From: Planctomycetota bacterium
GTDB taxonomy: Bacteria; Planctomycetota; UBA1135; GCA-002686595
Assembly (NCBI GenBank): GCA_023150475.1
Contig: JAKLKU010000012.1
Location: 124,001 to 188,000 of the forward strand
DNA: 64,000 nucleotides
Direction of reading: 5' to 3'
Positions 1-10,058 of the stretch are shown here, one piece after another (within the stretch, counting starts at the first letter, position 1; each line of letters opens with the position of its first letter). Position numbers and translations under genes: made by a program. The notes below the pieces were generated by a model. The model made no database searches and was not told the DNA's origin. It worked only from the letters and a program-made list of their open reading frames with translations.

Positions 1-577
1 CGACCATGCGATCGCCTTCCTCGCGCTCGACGAGCACTTTGCGGCACGCGCGCAACGCCTTGCCGATCATCGTCCCGCCGAACCAGTACGGCAGGTTGCG
101 CGGATGCATGAACGGCGGCGCGTGCAGGATCGCCGAGACGTCGGTCGTCAACGGCACCCAGTGCAGCACGTTGTTGCCGAAGAACGTCAGGCCGTACGCG
201 TCGCCTTGGCGCTCCTGCACGAAGCCCGAGATCGCCGACATCGCCGCGGCGTAGCGATCGCCGTCGCCGAAAGGCGCGGTCATGCTGCCCGACACGTCGA
301 CGCAGAACTCGATGTTGGTGAGCACGCGCTTCGACTTCGGTACGTCCCACTTCTGCGGGCCGGCGGCGAGCAGGATCGCCATCGCGAGCACCAGGGCGGG
401 CAACGTCTCCGCGCACTTCAACGTCGCGCCGAGCCATGCGCCTCGCCGCGTCCCGGCGTGGTCGAACGGCAACGCGACCGACAACCCGGCGCGCATCCAA
501 GTGCGCAGGACGAGCGCCGCGGGCACGACCAAGAAGGTCAGCACCCACGCGTGGCGGAACAGGTCGAGCGCTTCCAT
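1..577 (-). CDS. vWA-domain membrane protein, BatA-like (truncated by window edge)
   Basis: Minus-strand reading gives MEALDLFRHAWVLTFLVVP...VLTNIEFCVDVSGSMTAPFGDGDRY (MIDAS-like DVSGS) and continues off the left edge; adjacent to DUF58 and MoxR genes. Confidence 0.8.
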   Translation of the reverse strand, partial: MEALDLFRHAWVLTFLVVPAALVLRTWMRAGLSVALPFDHAGTRRGAWLGATLKCAETLPALVLAMAILLAAGPQKWDVPKSKRVLTNIEFCVDVSGSMTAPFGDGDRYAAAMSAISGFVQERQGDAYGLTFFGNNVLHWVPLTTDVSAILHAPPFMHPRNLPYWFGGTMIGKALRACRKVLVEREEGDRMV

Positions 578-622
578 GTTCGCGGCTTCCTCTGGACTCG
601 TCTCCGGTGTGCGCCTTCTCGC

Positions 623-1498
623 TCAGTGAGCCCGTGTACCGAGCTCGAGCGCATCGGCGGCGAGTTCGCGATACGGCGCGAGCAAGGCACCGACGTCGAT
701 CGCGTGCGGCCCGGGCGCGTGCAACCAAACTTCGAGGCCGCGCAGCAGCGGGCCCGAATCGGGGTGTGCGCGCAGCTTGGGCAGCACGGCTTCCGGGCGT
801 TCCGCGTCGAGACCGAGCCTGCGGCTCCAGTACTCGACGAGCCCGCGCTCGAGCGCCGCACGTTCCTCGCGGCCGAGTTCGCCCGCCGCCGCGCGGCGCA
901 CCAACGGCTCGAGCTTCTCCGCGAGCGTCGCGGGTCGCGCCGCCGCGGCTTCCGCGGCGCGTTTGCGTCGACCGAGCGCGAGCAGCAGGGCGAGCCCGAC
1001 GAGCCACGCCGCGCCGCCGAGCCACAGCGTGGTCGTGTAGCCGCCGAGCCGCGGGCTCTCGCGCGGTTCCGGCGAGTTCGGCGTGAGTCGACCCTCCGCG
1101 AGCGTCGCGACGGCCAGGAGCTTCGGCGCACCGAGTGCCGCGGGATCGCCGAGCGGACCGTTGTCCTTGCGCCGCAGGACGCTCGCGACGTCGTGGAGGC
1201 CCGGCTCGAGCGCGACGAGCTCGAAGTCGTAACGGAACGCGTCGCCGTGAGGCGCGCAACGCGTGATGCGCACGACGAGCGGCGCATCGGACGCGAGCGG
1301 CGCGACTTCGAGTTCGCTGCCCTCGAGCACGACGTCGCCGATGCGGGCGGAGAGTCCGACCGGGGCTTCGAGTTGCACGGAACGGCTCGCAGCTTGCGTC
1401 GCATTCGCAGCCCGCGCCGGATTCACGGCTTCCGCCGGATGAGCCGCTTCCGCGGGCTGCGACGCTTGCGCGCAGGCGAGGACCAGGCTCGCGAGCAT
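623..1498 (-). CDS. Bat operon membrane-anchored hypothetical protein (BatD-like position)
   Basis: Signal peptide MLASLVLACAQA, one central TM (AAWLVGLALLLALG); start overlaps DUF58 stop (TGATG). Confidence 0.6.
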   Translation of the reverse strand: MLASLVLACAQASQPAEAAHPAEAVNPARAANATQAASRSVQLEAPVGLSARIGDVVLEGSELEVAPLASDAPLVVRITRCAPHGDAFRYDFELVALEPGLHDVASVLRRKDNGPLGDPAALGAPKLLAVATLAEGRLTPNSPEPRESPRLGGYTTTLWLGGAAWLVGLALLLALGRRKRAAEAAAARPATLAEKLEPLVRRAAAGELGREERAALERGLVEYWSRRLGLDAERPEAVLPKLRAHPDSGPLLRGLEVWLHAPGPHAIDVGALLAPYRELAADALELGTRAH

Positions 1499-2388
1499 CA
1501 GCGCGTCCCCTTCCCGAACCACTCGCGATTGCGCAAGAGCTCGCGCAGCCGCGATTCGAACGGCTCACCTACGTGGATCAGGAGCTCGTCGATGCCGGCG
1601 CGACGGAAGTCGGCGCTCCACGCCGTCGGATCGCTCCACCGTGCGCGGCCGTGCGTGACGAACTCGCGGCCGGTCTCGGCTTCGCGCGCACGCAGGAGGC
1701 CCGCGCCGCGCAGCGTGCGTTCGGCCGGATCGACGAAACGCAACACGAGGCAGTCGTGACGTTGACCGAGACGTTTGATCGCTCCCACCGCGGCCGGCTC
1801 GTGGAGATCGGAGAGCACGACGACGAGCGAACGTTGCGCGAGGCTCGGCGCGAGCTCAGCGATGCGCGCGGCAAGCGACGTGCGTTCGTCGAAGCGGTAA
1901 CGGCGCAACTCGAGCAGCCACTGCATCACGCGATCGCGCGAAGGGCTGAGCCCCACGCGCACGGCCCGTTCGCCGACGCCGACGACGCCGACCGGGCTCG
2001 CGCGATCGAGCGCCGCGAACGCGAGACCGCCCGCGACGTGGAGCGCGAGCTCGTACTTGCTCGTCTCGCTCGACGCGACCGTCATCGACGCCGACGTGTC
2101 GATCAGCAAGTAACACGGCACGCTCTTCGGCGTCTCGTACTCGCGCACGAAGTGCTTGCCCGTGCGTGCCGTGACGCGCCAGTCGATCGCGCGGATCGAG
2201 TCACCTTCCTGGTAGGGCCGCGCTTGCGCGAACTCGAGGCCGGAACCGACGAACGGCGAACGATCGACGCCGTACGCGAGCCCGTCGGCGAGTTTCCTCA
2301 CCGCGAGCGCGAAACGCCGCGTGTCGAGCGTGGTCAACTGCTCGATCCAGCCTTCGCCGCTCCTCTCGACGCGCCGGAAGAAGGACAT
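1498..2388 (-). CDS. DUF58 domain-containing protein
   Basis: RPYQEGDSIRAIDWRVTARTGKHFVREYETPKSVPCYLLIDTSASM is typical of DUF58. Confidence 0.92.
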   Translation of the reverse strand: MSFFRRVERSGEGWIEQLTTLDTRRFALAVRKLADGLAYGVDRSPFVGSGLEFAQARPYQEGDSIRAIDWRVTARTGKHFVREYETPKSVPCYLLIDTSASMTVASSETSKYELALHVAGGLAFAALDRASPVGVVGVGERAVRVGLSPSRDRVMQWLLELRRYRFDERTSLAARIAELAPSLAQRSLVVVLSDLHEPAAVGAIKRLGQRHDCLVLRFVDPAERTLRGAGLLRAREAETGREFVTHGRARWSDPTAWSADFRRAGIDELLIHVGEPFESRLRELLRNREWFGKGTR

Positions 2389-2394
2389 CGTCGC

Positions 2395-3417
2395 TCAGCT
2401 CTCCGCTTCGACGCCGCCGAAACCGCGCAGCAGCTCCGCGAGCACGTCGCGGCCCGTCACTCCGTCGGCGATCGCTTCGTAGCGCAACCGCATGCGGTGG
2501 AGCATCACGTCCTCCGCGAGCGCGAAGAGGTCCTCGGGGATCACGTACGGCCGGCCGTGCATCAGCGCGCGAGCGCGCGACGCCTTGATCAACGAGATGC
2601 CGGCGCGCGGCGAGCACCCGAGCGCGACCGATCGATGGTGGCGCGAGCGCGTCACCAGGTCGACGACGTGCTCGACGAAGGTCTCGCTGACGTGCACGCG
2701 GTGCACGGCCTCCATCGCGCCGACGAGCTCCGCGCTCGAACCGACGGGTTCGTCCGCGAGCACGTCGAACTCCGTCTTGACCACGGCGCCCTTGTCCATG
2801 CGTTGGATGCCGAGCGCAGCGTTGCGCGCCAGGATCTCGCGCTCTTCGTCGCGGCCCGGATAGTCGAGCCTGTGCACGAGCATGAAGCGGTCGAGCTGCG
2901 CTTCGGGCAACTCGAACGTGCCCGCCTGCTCGATCGGGTTCTGCGTCGCGATCACCAGGAACGGCGCGGGCAGACGAAACGTCGTCGTGCCGATCGTCAC
3001 TTTGCGTTCCTGCATCGCTTCGAGCAGCGCGCTCTGCACCTTCGGCGCCGCGCGGTTGATCTCGTCCGCGAGCAGGAGGTTGGTGAAGATCGGGCCCTTG
3101 CGGACGCGGAACTCGTTCGAACGTTGGTCGAGCACTTCCGCGCCGATGATGTCCGACGGCAAGAGGTCGATCGTGAACTGCACGCGCGCGAACTCGAGGT
3201 CGATCGACTTCGAAAGCACGCTGACGAGCAGGGTCTTCGCGAGCCCCGGCACGCCTTGCAGCAGCAAGTGGCCGCCGGTGAAGAGCGCGATCAGCAACCG
3301 CTCGACGACGACGTCTTGGCCGACGACGACGGTGCCGACGCGCGCGCGCACCGCGTGGATGAAGGCCTCGGTCTTCTCGAAGTCGGCGGCGGAGAGCGGA
3401 GCTTGGGTTTCGAGCAT
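2395..3417 (-). CDS. MoxR-family AAA+ ATPase
   Basis: GHLLLQGVPGLAKTLL Walker A; ATQNPIEQAGTFELPEAQLDRFM. Confidence 0.95.
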   Translation of the reverse strand: MLETQAPLSAADFEKTEAFIHAVRARVGTVVVGQDVVVERLLIALFTGGHLLLQGVPGLAKTLLVSVLSKSIDLEFARVQFTIDLLPSDIIGAEVLDQRSNEFRVRKGPIFTNLLLADEINRAAPKVQSALLEAMQERKVTIGTTTFRLPAPFLVIATQNPIEQAGTFELPEAQLDRFMLVHRLDYPGRDEEREILARNAALGIQRMDKGAVVKTEFDVLADEPVGSSAELVGAMEAVHRVHVSETFVEHVVDLVTRSRHHRSVALGCSPRAGISLIKASRARALMHGRPYVIPEDLFALAEDVMLHRMRLRYEAIADGVTGRDVLAELLRGFGGVEAES

Positions 3418-4024
3418 GGCAGGTGGAGCTCGGGCAGGAGCGGACGCGCGTGCCGCGAAAGGCGCAGCACGCGGAAGCGAAGCGACGGCGGAGCAGGACG
3501 CTCCTCGGGGAAGGGCCGGGACGGACGTTCAGTGTGCCCGCGATCTTCCGCAGCGCCACTCGGCGGTGCACGGATCCGCTCGGAGCGCGCGTGTCTTGGA
3601 CGAGCGCCGCCCGCCGGCGCCTCGGGAGACCGGCGCACTCCGGGAGCGACCGACGCCGCCTCGAGTCCGGCGCTTCGGTCGGTTCCCACGACGTCGCGGA
3701 TGGCGGCCATTGGACCCTTTCGAACGCTCGCGACGGTCGTCGGCGACCTCGCGCGACGAGCGAATTGCGGCGTTCTCGACGCGCAGCGACGTCCGGGCAC
3801 GGCCCTTGTAAGTCCGCCCGCCGGGCTCGAGTCCCGCGACGCATGCCGACGACGACAGGCGTGGACGTGCGCTCCGGGGAATGGGGGCGGGAGTTGGACA
3901 TCGAGCGAGCGGACTGGCGCGCGAACTCGCACTTTCGAACCGTGCGGCGAGCAACCGAGGCGGACGCGGCCGTGCGTTCCTCGGGCCGCGCAGTGAACGG
4001 ATCGATAGTCGACGGCGCCGGCGG

Positions 4025-5752
4025 ATGACGAAGAAGCTAGTGGAGCAGGCAGGAGTGGTTTCGAAGATGCACGATCGGCAACGACCTGGATCCCGCGGTG
4101 CGGACGCACGACGTCGATCGCGCGGGCTCGCGAGCGCGCTCGGCACGGCGCTCGTCACGGCCCTCGCGTTCGCAGCGTGCGGAGGCAGCTCGTCGACATC
4201 GTCAGGTGCGAGCGGGGGTTCGGGTTCGGGCTCGGCCGCGGCGCACAACGTCGCGTGCACCTACTTCGGCGGCAAGACCGGCGGCGTCGGCAACGACCGA
4301 GCGCAGGGACTCTGCGTCATCCCGGGCACCGAGCGCGTCGTGATCTGCGGCAACACGACGGCGACGGATTTCGCGAGCCTCTACCCGGGTGTGCCCGGCT
4401 GGCGCAAGTCGCTCGTGGGCGCGAGCGATGCGTTCGTCGCGATCCTCTCGAAGGACCTGCATTCGATCGTCGCGTGGACCTACATCGGTGGTTCGAGCGA
4501 GGACCGCGCGTACGGTGTGCAAGTCGACGCACAAGGCAAGATCTGGGTCGTCGGCTTCACGGGCTCGACCGACTTCCCTCACGTCGGCGGACACGCGCAC
4601 ACGGGCGGCGCCGGCACGTGGGACGCGTTCGTCGCGCGTTTCTCGTCGAACCTGGGCTCGTGCGAGTTCTCGCGTTGCCTCGGCGGCACGCAGAACGAGT
4701 CGCCGCGCGCGGCGTTCGCGCTCGCGAGCGACGGTTCCGTCTACTTGTCGGGCATGACCGAGTCGAACGACTTCCCTGCGACCGCGGCCGTCGGACAGAC
4801 GCTCTTCGACGCGGACGCGAACGGCGACTGGGACGCGTGGGTCGCGAAGCTCGATCCGACCGGCGAGATCCTCTGGGCGACGTACTTCGGCGGCAGCGAC
4901 GTCGACGCGGGTTGGTCAGGCTTGCGGCTCGCGGCGGACGAGAACTCGCTCTACGTCGGCGGCTTCACGCGCTCCGACGAAGGCAGCGAAGGCTTCCCTG
5001 CGCAGAACGGCTTCGACGTCACGTACAACGGCGACGAAGGGCCGGCGGAGCCGAGCCTCGGCGACGGATTCGTCGCGCGGTTCTCGTCGACCGGCGGATT
5101 GCTCGCGTGCACGTACCTCGGTGGTGCAAAGAGCGACGCGATCTCACCCAACGAGGCCGTCTCGTTGTCGAGCTTCGGCGACGTCGTGGTCTGCGGACAG
5201 ACACGCTCGCCCGAGAGCGGTCCGAACGCCTTCCCCGTGACGCCGAACGCGCTCGACGGCTCGCACGCGGGCCCGGCGTCCGGGCCGGAGGGCTCCGACG
5301 GATTCGTCGCGGTGCTCGACGCGACGCTCGCGAACCTCGACTACTGCACCTACTTCGGCGGCAGCGACAACGACGATGCCGCGTCGGTGGTGATCGACGC
5401 ACAGGGACGCATCGTGTTCACCGGCAACTCGAGCTCGGCGGACGTGCCGACGACGTCGAACGCGTTCCGCAAGACCTACTCGGGCGCGATCGACGCGGTG
5501 CTCTGCGCGTTCACGTACGACTCGAACGGTTCGACGCTCGTCTACTCGACGTACTTCGGCGGCGACGCGGTCGTCGGCGCCGGCTTCGAAGGCGACCGCG
5601 GTCGAGCGCTCGCGCTGCGACCGAGCGACGGCAAGGTCTACTTCTCCGGCGACACCGACGTCACCGATCTGCCGACGACGAGCTTCGCGCTCGTGCCCGA
5701 CTACGCGGGTGGAGCGAGCGACGCGTTCGTCGCGTTGCACTCGCTCGACTGA
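4025..5752 (+). CDS. SBBP-repeat (beta-propeller) lipoprotein
   Basis: Lipobox-like LAFAACGG, repeated TYFGG...DAFVA...Y.GG..TDFP motifs. Confidence 0.85.
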   Translation: MTKKLVEQAGVVSKMHDRQRPGSRGADARRRSRGLASALGTALVTALAFAACGGSSSTSSGASGGSGSGSAAAHNVACTYFGGKTGGVGNDRAQGLCVIPGTERVVICGNTTATDFASLYPGVPGWRKSLVGASDAFVAILSKDLHSIVAWTYIGGSSEDRAYGVQVDAQGKIWVVGFTGSTDFPHVGGHAHTGGAGTWDAFVARFSSNLGSCEFSRCLGGTQNESPRAAFALASDGSVYLSGMTESNDFPATAAVGQTLFDADANGDWDAWVAKLDPTGEILWATYFGGSDVDAGWSGLRLAADENSLYVGGFTRSDEGSEGFPAQNGFDVTYNGDEGPAEPSLGDGFVARFSSTGGLLACTYLGGAKSDAISPNEAVSLSSFGDVVVCGQTRSPESGPNAFPVTPNALDGSHAGPASGPEGSDGFVAVLDATLANLDYCTYFGGSDNDDAASVVIDAQGRIVFTGNSSSADVPTTSNAFRKTYSGAIDAVLCAFTYDSNGSTLVYSTYFGGDAVVGAGFEGDRGRALALRPSDGKVYFSGDTDVTDLPTTSFALVPDYAGGASDAFVALHSLD

Positions 5753-5777
5753 GAGCAGACTTCACGGCGCCCGCGTC

Positions 5778-5792
5778 CGCCGCGGGGCGGCG
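5778..5792. terminator. GC-rich hairpin between convergent genes (cgccgc-ggg-gcggcg)
   Basis: 6-bp perfect stem between stops at 5752(+) and 5838(-). Confidence 0.3.
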
Positions 5793-5837
5793 ATCCACGA
5801 CCAACACGCGGCTCGACCGCTGGGGCCAATACGCGGT

Positions 5838-6263
5838 TCAGCCGCGGAGATGGTCGCTCGGGTCCCACTCACCCCAACGCCGAACGACACGGTCGCCCGA
5901 GACTTCGATGATCTCGATGCCGCGCATCGTGGTCAGCCGTCCCGTCGGTCCGACGTTCAAGTAGCGCTCGCGATTCGTGCCGCGCGAAGTCCAGCGTACG
6001 GCGACGCACGAGCGGTCGACGTCGACGACGATGTCGTCGACTTCGGAGCGCACGTCGGGGAACGCGTGCACGAAGCGCTCGATCCCCGCAGCGAAGCCCG
6101 CCTTCGTCGGCGGCCGACCGCCGCTCGAGACGTCTTCGAACTCCGGAGCGTGCAGTTCGTCGAAGAGCCGCCAATCGACCGGCGCGTTCCAGAGCGACAC
6201 CCAACGGCGCGCGAGCGCTTCGAGTTCGGCGCGGCGCTCGGCGCGCGTGTCCGTCGCGTTCAT
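5838..6263 (-). CDS. SnoaL-like / nuclear transport factor 2-like protein
   Basis: MNATDTRAERRAELEALARRWVSLWNAPVDWRLFDELHAPEFEDVSSGGRPPTKAGF...; ATGA overlap with upstream gene. Confidence 0.75.
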   Translation of the reverse strand: MNATDTRAERRAELEALARRWVSLWNAPVDWRLFDELHAPEFEDVSSGGRPPTKAGFAAGIERFVHAFPDVRSEVDDIVVDVDRSCVAVRWTSRGTNRERYLNVGPTGRLTTMRGIEIIEVSGDRVVRRWGEWDPSDHLRG

Positions 6264-8767
6264 GAAGCTCCTCCCGTGCGGTGGACGGTCGCCCAGACGT
6301 GCCGGTGCTCGTCGAGGTTCCGGGGAATCTGGCGTCCCAACTCGAGGTCGAACATCACGGTCGCGATTTCGTGGGGCCGCAGGGTCAGTCTCACGCGAGT
6401 CCAGGGTACGTCTTCGGGGCCGTACGGCGCCGCCGCGGCCTCGGGTTCGAGCAGCTCTTCGATCTCGCCGAGCAACGACGTGCGTGCCGCTTTCGCGACC
6501 GGGCCCGGGACGAGCACCGACACGGAGGCCGGCCGACCGTCGAACTCGACGAGTCGCAGCACGTAGGGGTCGCGCACGTCCGCGCCGAACGCGTGTCGCA
6601 CGCCGTCCGCCGCGCGCCTCGACTCGCGGTAGAACGCGGTCGGCAGGACGTGGTCGCACTCGACTTGCAGCGCACCGAACGACGGCGGCAGATCGCCTTC
6701 GCCGGTGGTCACCGCGGTGTCCGAGAAGCGCGGTGAGCCGGCGGTGAGCTCGAGCGCGATGCGCATGCGCTCGGTGTGCGTGAGCGCGCCGTGCGGCACG
6801 ATCCAGAGGTCGGCGCTGAAGGCGTCGTGGAAGTAGTCTTCGTCCCACGCGTCGTACATCGAGAGCAGCGCGTCGATGCCGTGATCGGTGCGGAAGAAGC
6901 TCTGCCCACCGTCGTGGACGACGAGCATCCCGGCGCCGCGCGCGCGTGCATCGAGCACGTCCACGAACGACAGCGCCGTGAACGGGCGTTTGACGTCCTC
7001 GAACCACTGTTTCGACGTCATCCAGTCGCCGCTCGGATACTTGCGGACGTGATTCTTGTCCGCGCGGATCTCGCTCGTGCCGTACGGGTGATCGTGGATC
7101 AGCGTGAAGTCCGTGAAGTTCGGCGCGAGCGGCGTGCGCAACCCCGAGTGCATGCCGGGGTCGGGCCGCGCAAGGCTCTCGCACTCGAAGTGGATGCCGA
7201 GCGCGTCGTAGAGCGGCGCGACGTGGTAGCTCACGCGCAAACGGCTGCCGTAGCGCCCTTCGCGCAGGAACGTGACTTCGGCGTAGTCCTCGTCGCCTTC
7301 GGCGATGCTGGTCGTGCGGAAGCGTTCCGGACGTCCGTCGCGCAGCATTTCGAGTTCGCCGAACGGCCGCCGCGGATGCAGCAGCCCTTGCGGGAAGTCG
7401 CGCGTCCAGATCTGCCGCACGAAACCGCTCTTCTTGTCGATCTCGACTTCGAAATCGCCGCGAGCGAGCAGCAGCGCGCCTTCCTGTTCTTCGATCTCGA
7501 CGGCTTCCGGCGGATCCTCGCCGTCGTCCTCGGGATCCACGACCTTGTAGCCGAAGGCCGGCACGCCGCGCGCGACCGTGCCGTCCTCGAGCGCGACGTC
7601 ACGCGTCCAACCGAGCGTGTTGAACACAAGCTGCGAGCCCGCTTCCGCCCGCACTCGATCGGCGAGGTGGTCGAGCGTGCGCGCGAAGACCTCGCTCGCG
7701 AGTCCGAGCGACCGCTCGAAGCTGCGCAGCCCGACGAATCCGCAGAGCCCTTCGCACTCGTGGTTGTCGTGATGCTGCGCGGAGAGCAACTCGCGCCACG
7801 CTTCTTCGAGTTCCCAGGTCGGATAGACGTCCCACGACGCGTAGGGCCGACCGAAGAGCCCGGCGAGGGCGGAGACCGATTCCGCGGCGAGCAACTGCTC
7901 TTCGCACGCGCGGCTCCAACGCGGCATGTTGTCGCCGTTCTTGCCGAGCGAGACGCCGTGGAAGACGTCGTCGAGGCCGTAGCGGCGCACCGGTGCCGGC
8001 GACTTCGCGAGTTCCGCGATCAACTCGCTCGCCGTGACCGGCACCAGTTCGAAGCGCGGGTCCGCGAAGAGCTCCTCGAGCTTCGGCAGCAACACGGCGC
8101 TCTTGCACATCCAGTCCGGCGACGGGAGCAACTCGACCCACTGGGCGATCGCCGGCTTCTCGAGCGACTTGATCAGCTTCGAATCGAGCCGGCCCGCGAA
8201 GTCCTCGGGCCACTGGTGCAGACAGAGCTCGTTCTTCGGCAGTGTCGGCAACTTCGCGCCGTCGTGGCCTTCCCACATCACGAGCGCGAGCGCTTCCTCA
8301 GGCACCGCCGGCGTGTGCCACGTCCACTGGAAGAAGAGCGACGCGCCGGAATAGCCGCAGCTCTTCAGGATCTGCGGGAGTTGCGGGAAGAAGTCGAACT
8401 CCTCTTCCCAGAACACGCGGGGTCGCACGCCGAACAGGCGCTCGACCGAGCGCACGCCGAAGACGTGTTGACGGACGTTCGACTCGCCGCCGTGGAAGAG
8501 CCCGTAGGGTTGGCCGTAGCTCGCACCGACGATCTCGAGCTTGCCGCTCTTCACCGCCGCTCGCAGTTCTTCGAACGCATCGGGGGCTTCGACGGCGAGC
8601 TTCTCGTAGCCGATCACGTCGAAGTTGACGTTGCCCTTCGCGCCGACCGCGTCGCACAGCCGCAGCATGTCGCGCACGGACGACGGCAGCACGTCGTACC
8701 CCCACAACCACTGCATGTCCGCCCAATGCATGTGGTTGGCGAAGGTGTAGAAGAGTCGCTTCTTCAT
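6260..8767 (-). CDS. glycoside hydrolase family 38-like protein (alpha-mannosidase-like)
   Basis: ANHMHWADMQWLW, GGESNVRQ, FPQLPQILKSCGY, SAQHHDNHE motifs resemble GH38. Confidence 0.75.
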   Translation of the reverse strand: MKKRLFYTFANHMHWADMQWLWGYDVLPSSVRDMLRLCDAVGAKGNVNFDVIGYEKLAVEAPDAFEELRAAVKSGKLEIVGASYGQPYGLFHGGESNVRQHVFGVRSVERLFGVRPRVFWEEEFDFFPQLPQILKSCGYSGASLFFQWTWHTPAVPEEALALVMWEGHDGAKLPTLPKNELCLHQWPEDFAGRLDSKLIKSLEKPAIAQWVELLPSPDWMCKSAVLLPKLEELFADPRFELVPVTASELIAELAKSPAPVRRYGLDDVFHGVSLGKNGDNMPRWSRACEEQLLAAESVSALAGLFGRPYASWDVYPTWELEEAWRELLSAQHHDNHECEGLCGFVGLRSFERSLGLASEVFARTLDHLADRVRAEAGSQLVFNTLGWTRDVALEDGTVARGVPAFGYKVVDPEDDGEDPPEAVEIEEQEGALLLARGDFEVEIDKKSGFVRQIWTRDFPQGLLHPRRPFGELEMLRDGRPERFRTTSIAEGDEDYAEVTFLREGRYGSRLRVSYHVAPLYDALGIHFECESLARPDPGMHSGLRTPLAPNFTDFTLIHDHPYGTSEIRADKNHVRKYPSGDWMTSKQWFEDVKRPFTALSFVDVLDARARGAGMLVVHDGGQSFFRTDHGIDALLSMYDAWDEDYFHDAFSADLWIVPHGALTHTERMRIALELTAGSPRFSDTAVTTGEGDLPPSFGALQVECDHVLPTAFYRESRRAADGVRHAFGADVRDPYVLRLVEFDGRPASVSVLVPGPVAKAARTSLLGEIEELLEPEAAAAPYGPEDVPWTRVRLTLRPHEIATVMFDLELGRQIPRNLDEHRHVWATVHRTGGAS

Positions 8768-8776
8768 CGACCGAGC

Positions 8777-8782
8777 ATCCTA
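8777..8782 (-). promoter_or_regulatory. putative -10 element TAGGAT, 9 nt upstream of ATG
   Basis: TANNNT match immediately upstream of the GH38-like start. Confidence 0.4.
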
Positions 8783-9012
8783 GCGGTCGAGGCACACGCG
8801 CATCGATCCTCACGGCGCGTGCGGGTTCTCGAGCGGTGCACCCGCGGCGACGCCCGAAAGTCCCCGCGGGCCCTCTCGGGGCCTCACGTTCCCACGCATT
8901 CTTCGATCGCGGCTTGGAAGCTCGGCCACCCCGGAGCTCGGGTTGGCGAGGAGCTCGGGTTGGCGCAGCTCTCGTCACGGCGGCGACCCACCCGCGTCCC
9001 GAGCTTCGAAAT

Positions 9013-9032
9013 ATGCAACTATTCGGTTGCAT
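9013..9032. promoter_or_regulatory. inverted repeat ATGCAAC-N6-GTTGCAT, putative ArsR operator 1
   Basis: Perfect 7-bp half-sites upstream of SRPBCC/ArsR operon. Confidence 0.55.
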
Positions 9033-9058
9033 GAACCCGAAGCCGGACCGATCATCAG

Positions 9059-9074
9059 GCAACCCAATGGTTGC
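9059..9074. promoter_or_regulatory. inverted repeat GCAAC-N6-GTTGC, putative ArsR operator 2
   Basis: Same core and spacing as operator 1, centres 44 bp apart. Confidence 0.55.
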
Positions 9075-9093
9075 TTTTCAACGGAGCCCCGCC

Positions 9094-9588
9094 ATGCAGC
9101 ACTACCACCGGCAGATTTCCTTGTCCGCGGACCGCCGCACCGTCTACCGAGCCCTCGCGACCGAGGCAGGCCTGCGTCGCTGGTGGACGCGGACCTGCGA
9201 CGTCGAGTCGCACGTCGGAGGCCACGCGACGTTCCACTTCGGTCCCCACGTCAAGGTCATGGAGATCGAGGCTCTCGTGCCGGAACGCGAAGTGCGTTGG
9301 CGCTGCATCGCCGCGCTCATCGACCTCCCCGAGCTCGGCAGGAAGGACGAATGGGTCGGAACCCGGATCGAGTTCCGGTTGTCCGACGCGGCAGGCGGCA
9401 GGACGCTGCTCGAGTTCCAACACGTCGGACTGACACCGGACCTCGAGTGCCACGCGCTCTGCACGCAAGGTTGGGAGCGTTTCCTCGCGAGCTTGCAGGC
9501 GGAAGTCGAGCTCGGGCTCGGCACGCCGTTCAGCCCGGGAGCGACCGTCGGCTGCGGAAGCTCGGCTGCACCGGAGGTGCGCTCGTGA
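9094..9588 (+). CDS. SRPBCC (AHSA1-like) family protein
   Basis: MQHYHRQISLSADRRTVYRALATEAGLRRWWTRTCDVESHVGGHATFHFG... Confidence 0.85.
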   Translation: MQHYHRQISLSADRRTVYRALATEAGLRRWWTRTCDVESHVGGHATFHFGPHVKVMEIEALVPEREVRWRCIAALIDLPELGRKDEWVGTRIEFRLSDAAGGRTLLEFQHVGLTPDLECHALCTQGWERFLASLQAEVELGLGTPFSPGATVGCGSSAAPEVRS

Positions 9589-10058
9589 GTCGCGCACCGG
9601 CCTCGACCGACCGAGTCGAACGTTCGATCGTGATCCGCGCGCCGCGCACGAAGGTCTGGCGCGCACTGACCGACGCCGAGGAGTTCGGCCGTTGGTTCGG
9701 CGCCGATCTCCGCGGACAGCGCTTCGAGGTTGCGCGCACGGTGCGCGGCCGGATGACGATCCCCGGTTGCGAGCACGTCGGGTTCGACGCGCTGGTCGAG
9801 CGCATCGAACCGGAACGCACGTTCGCGTTCCGTTGGCATCCGTACGCCGTCGATCCGGCGATCGACTACTCCAAGGAAGAGCGGACTCTGGTCACCTTCA
9901 CGCTCGACGAGTCCGCCGGCGTGACCACGGTGCACGTCGTGGAGTCCGGCTTCGACAAGGTGCCGGCGTCGCGCCGCGCCGAAGCGTTCCGGATGCATGG
10001 AGAAGGCTGGGACATCCAACTGGGGAACGTGAAGCGCCATGCGGAATCGCACGGATAA
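9585..10058 (+). CDS. SRPBCC (AHSA1-like) family protein
   Basis: GTG start overlaps previous stop (GTGA); VERSIVIRAPRTKVWRALTDAEEFGRWFGADLRG. Confidence 0.88.
   Translation: MSRAPASTDRVERSIVIRAPRTKVWRALTDAEEFGRWFGADLRGQRFEVARTVRGRMTIPGCEHVGFDALVERIEPERTFAFRWHPYAVDPAIDYSKEERTLVTFTLDESAGVTTVHVVESGFDKVPASRRAEAFRMHGEGWDIQLGNVKRHAESHG

Noticed and set aside
1-3417. Bat/DUF58/MoxR cluster as a novel system
   Set aside because: It is the well-known BatA-DUF58-MoxR arrangement
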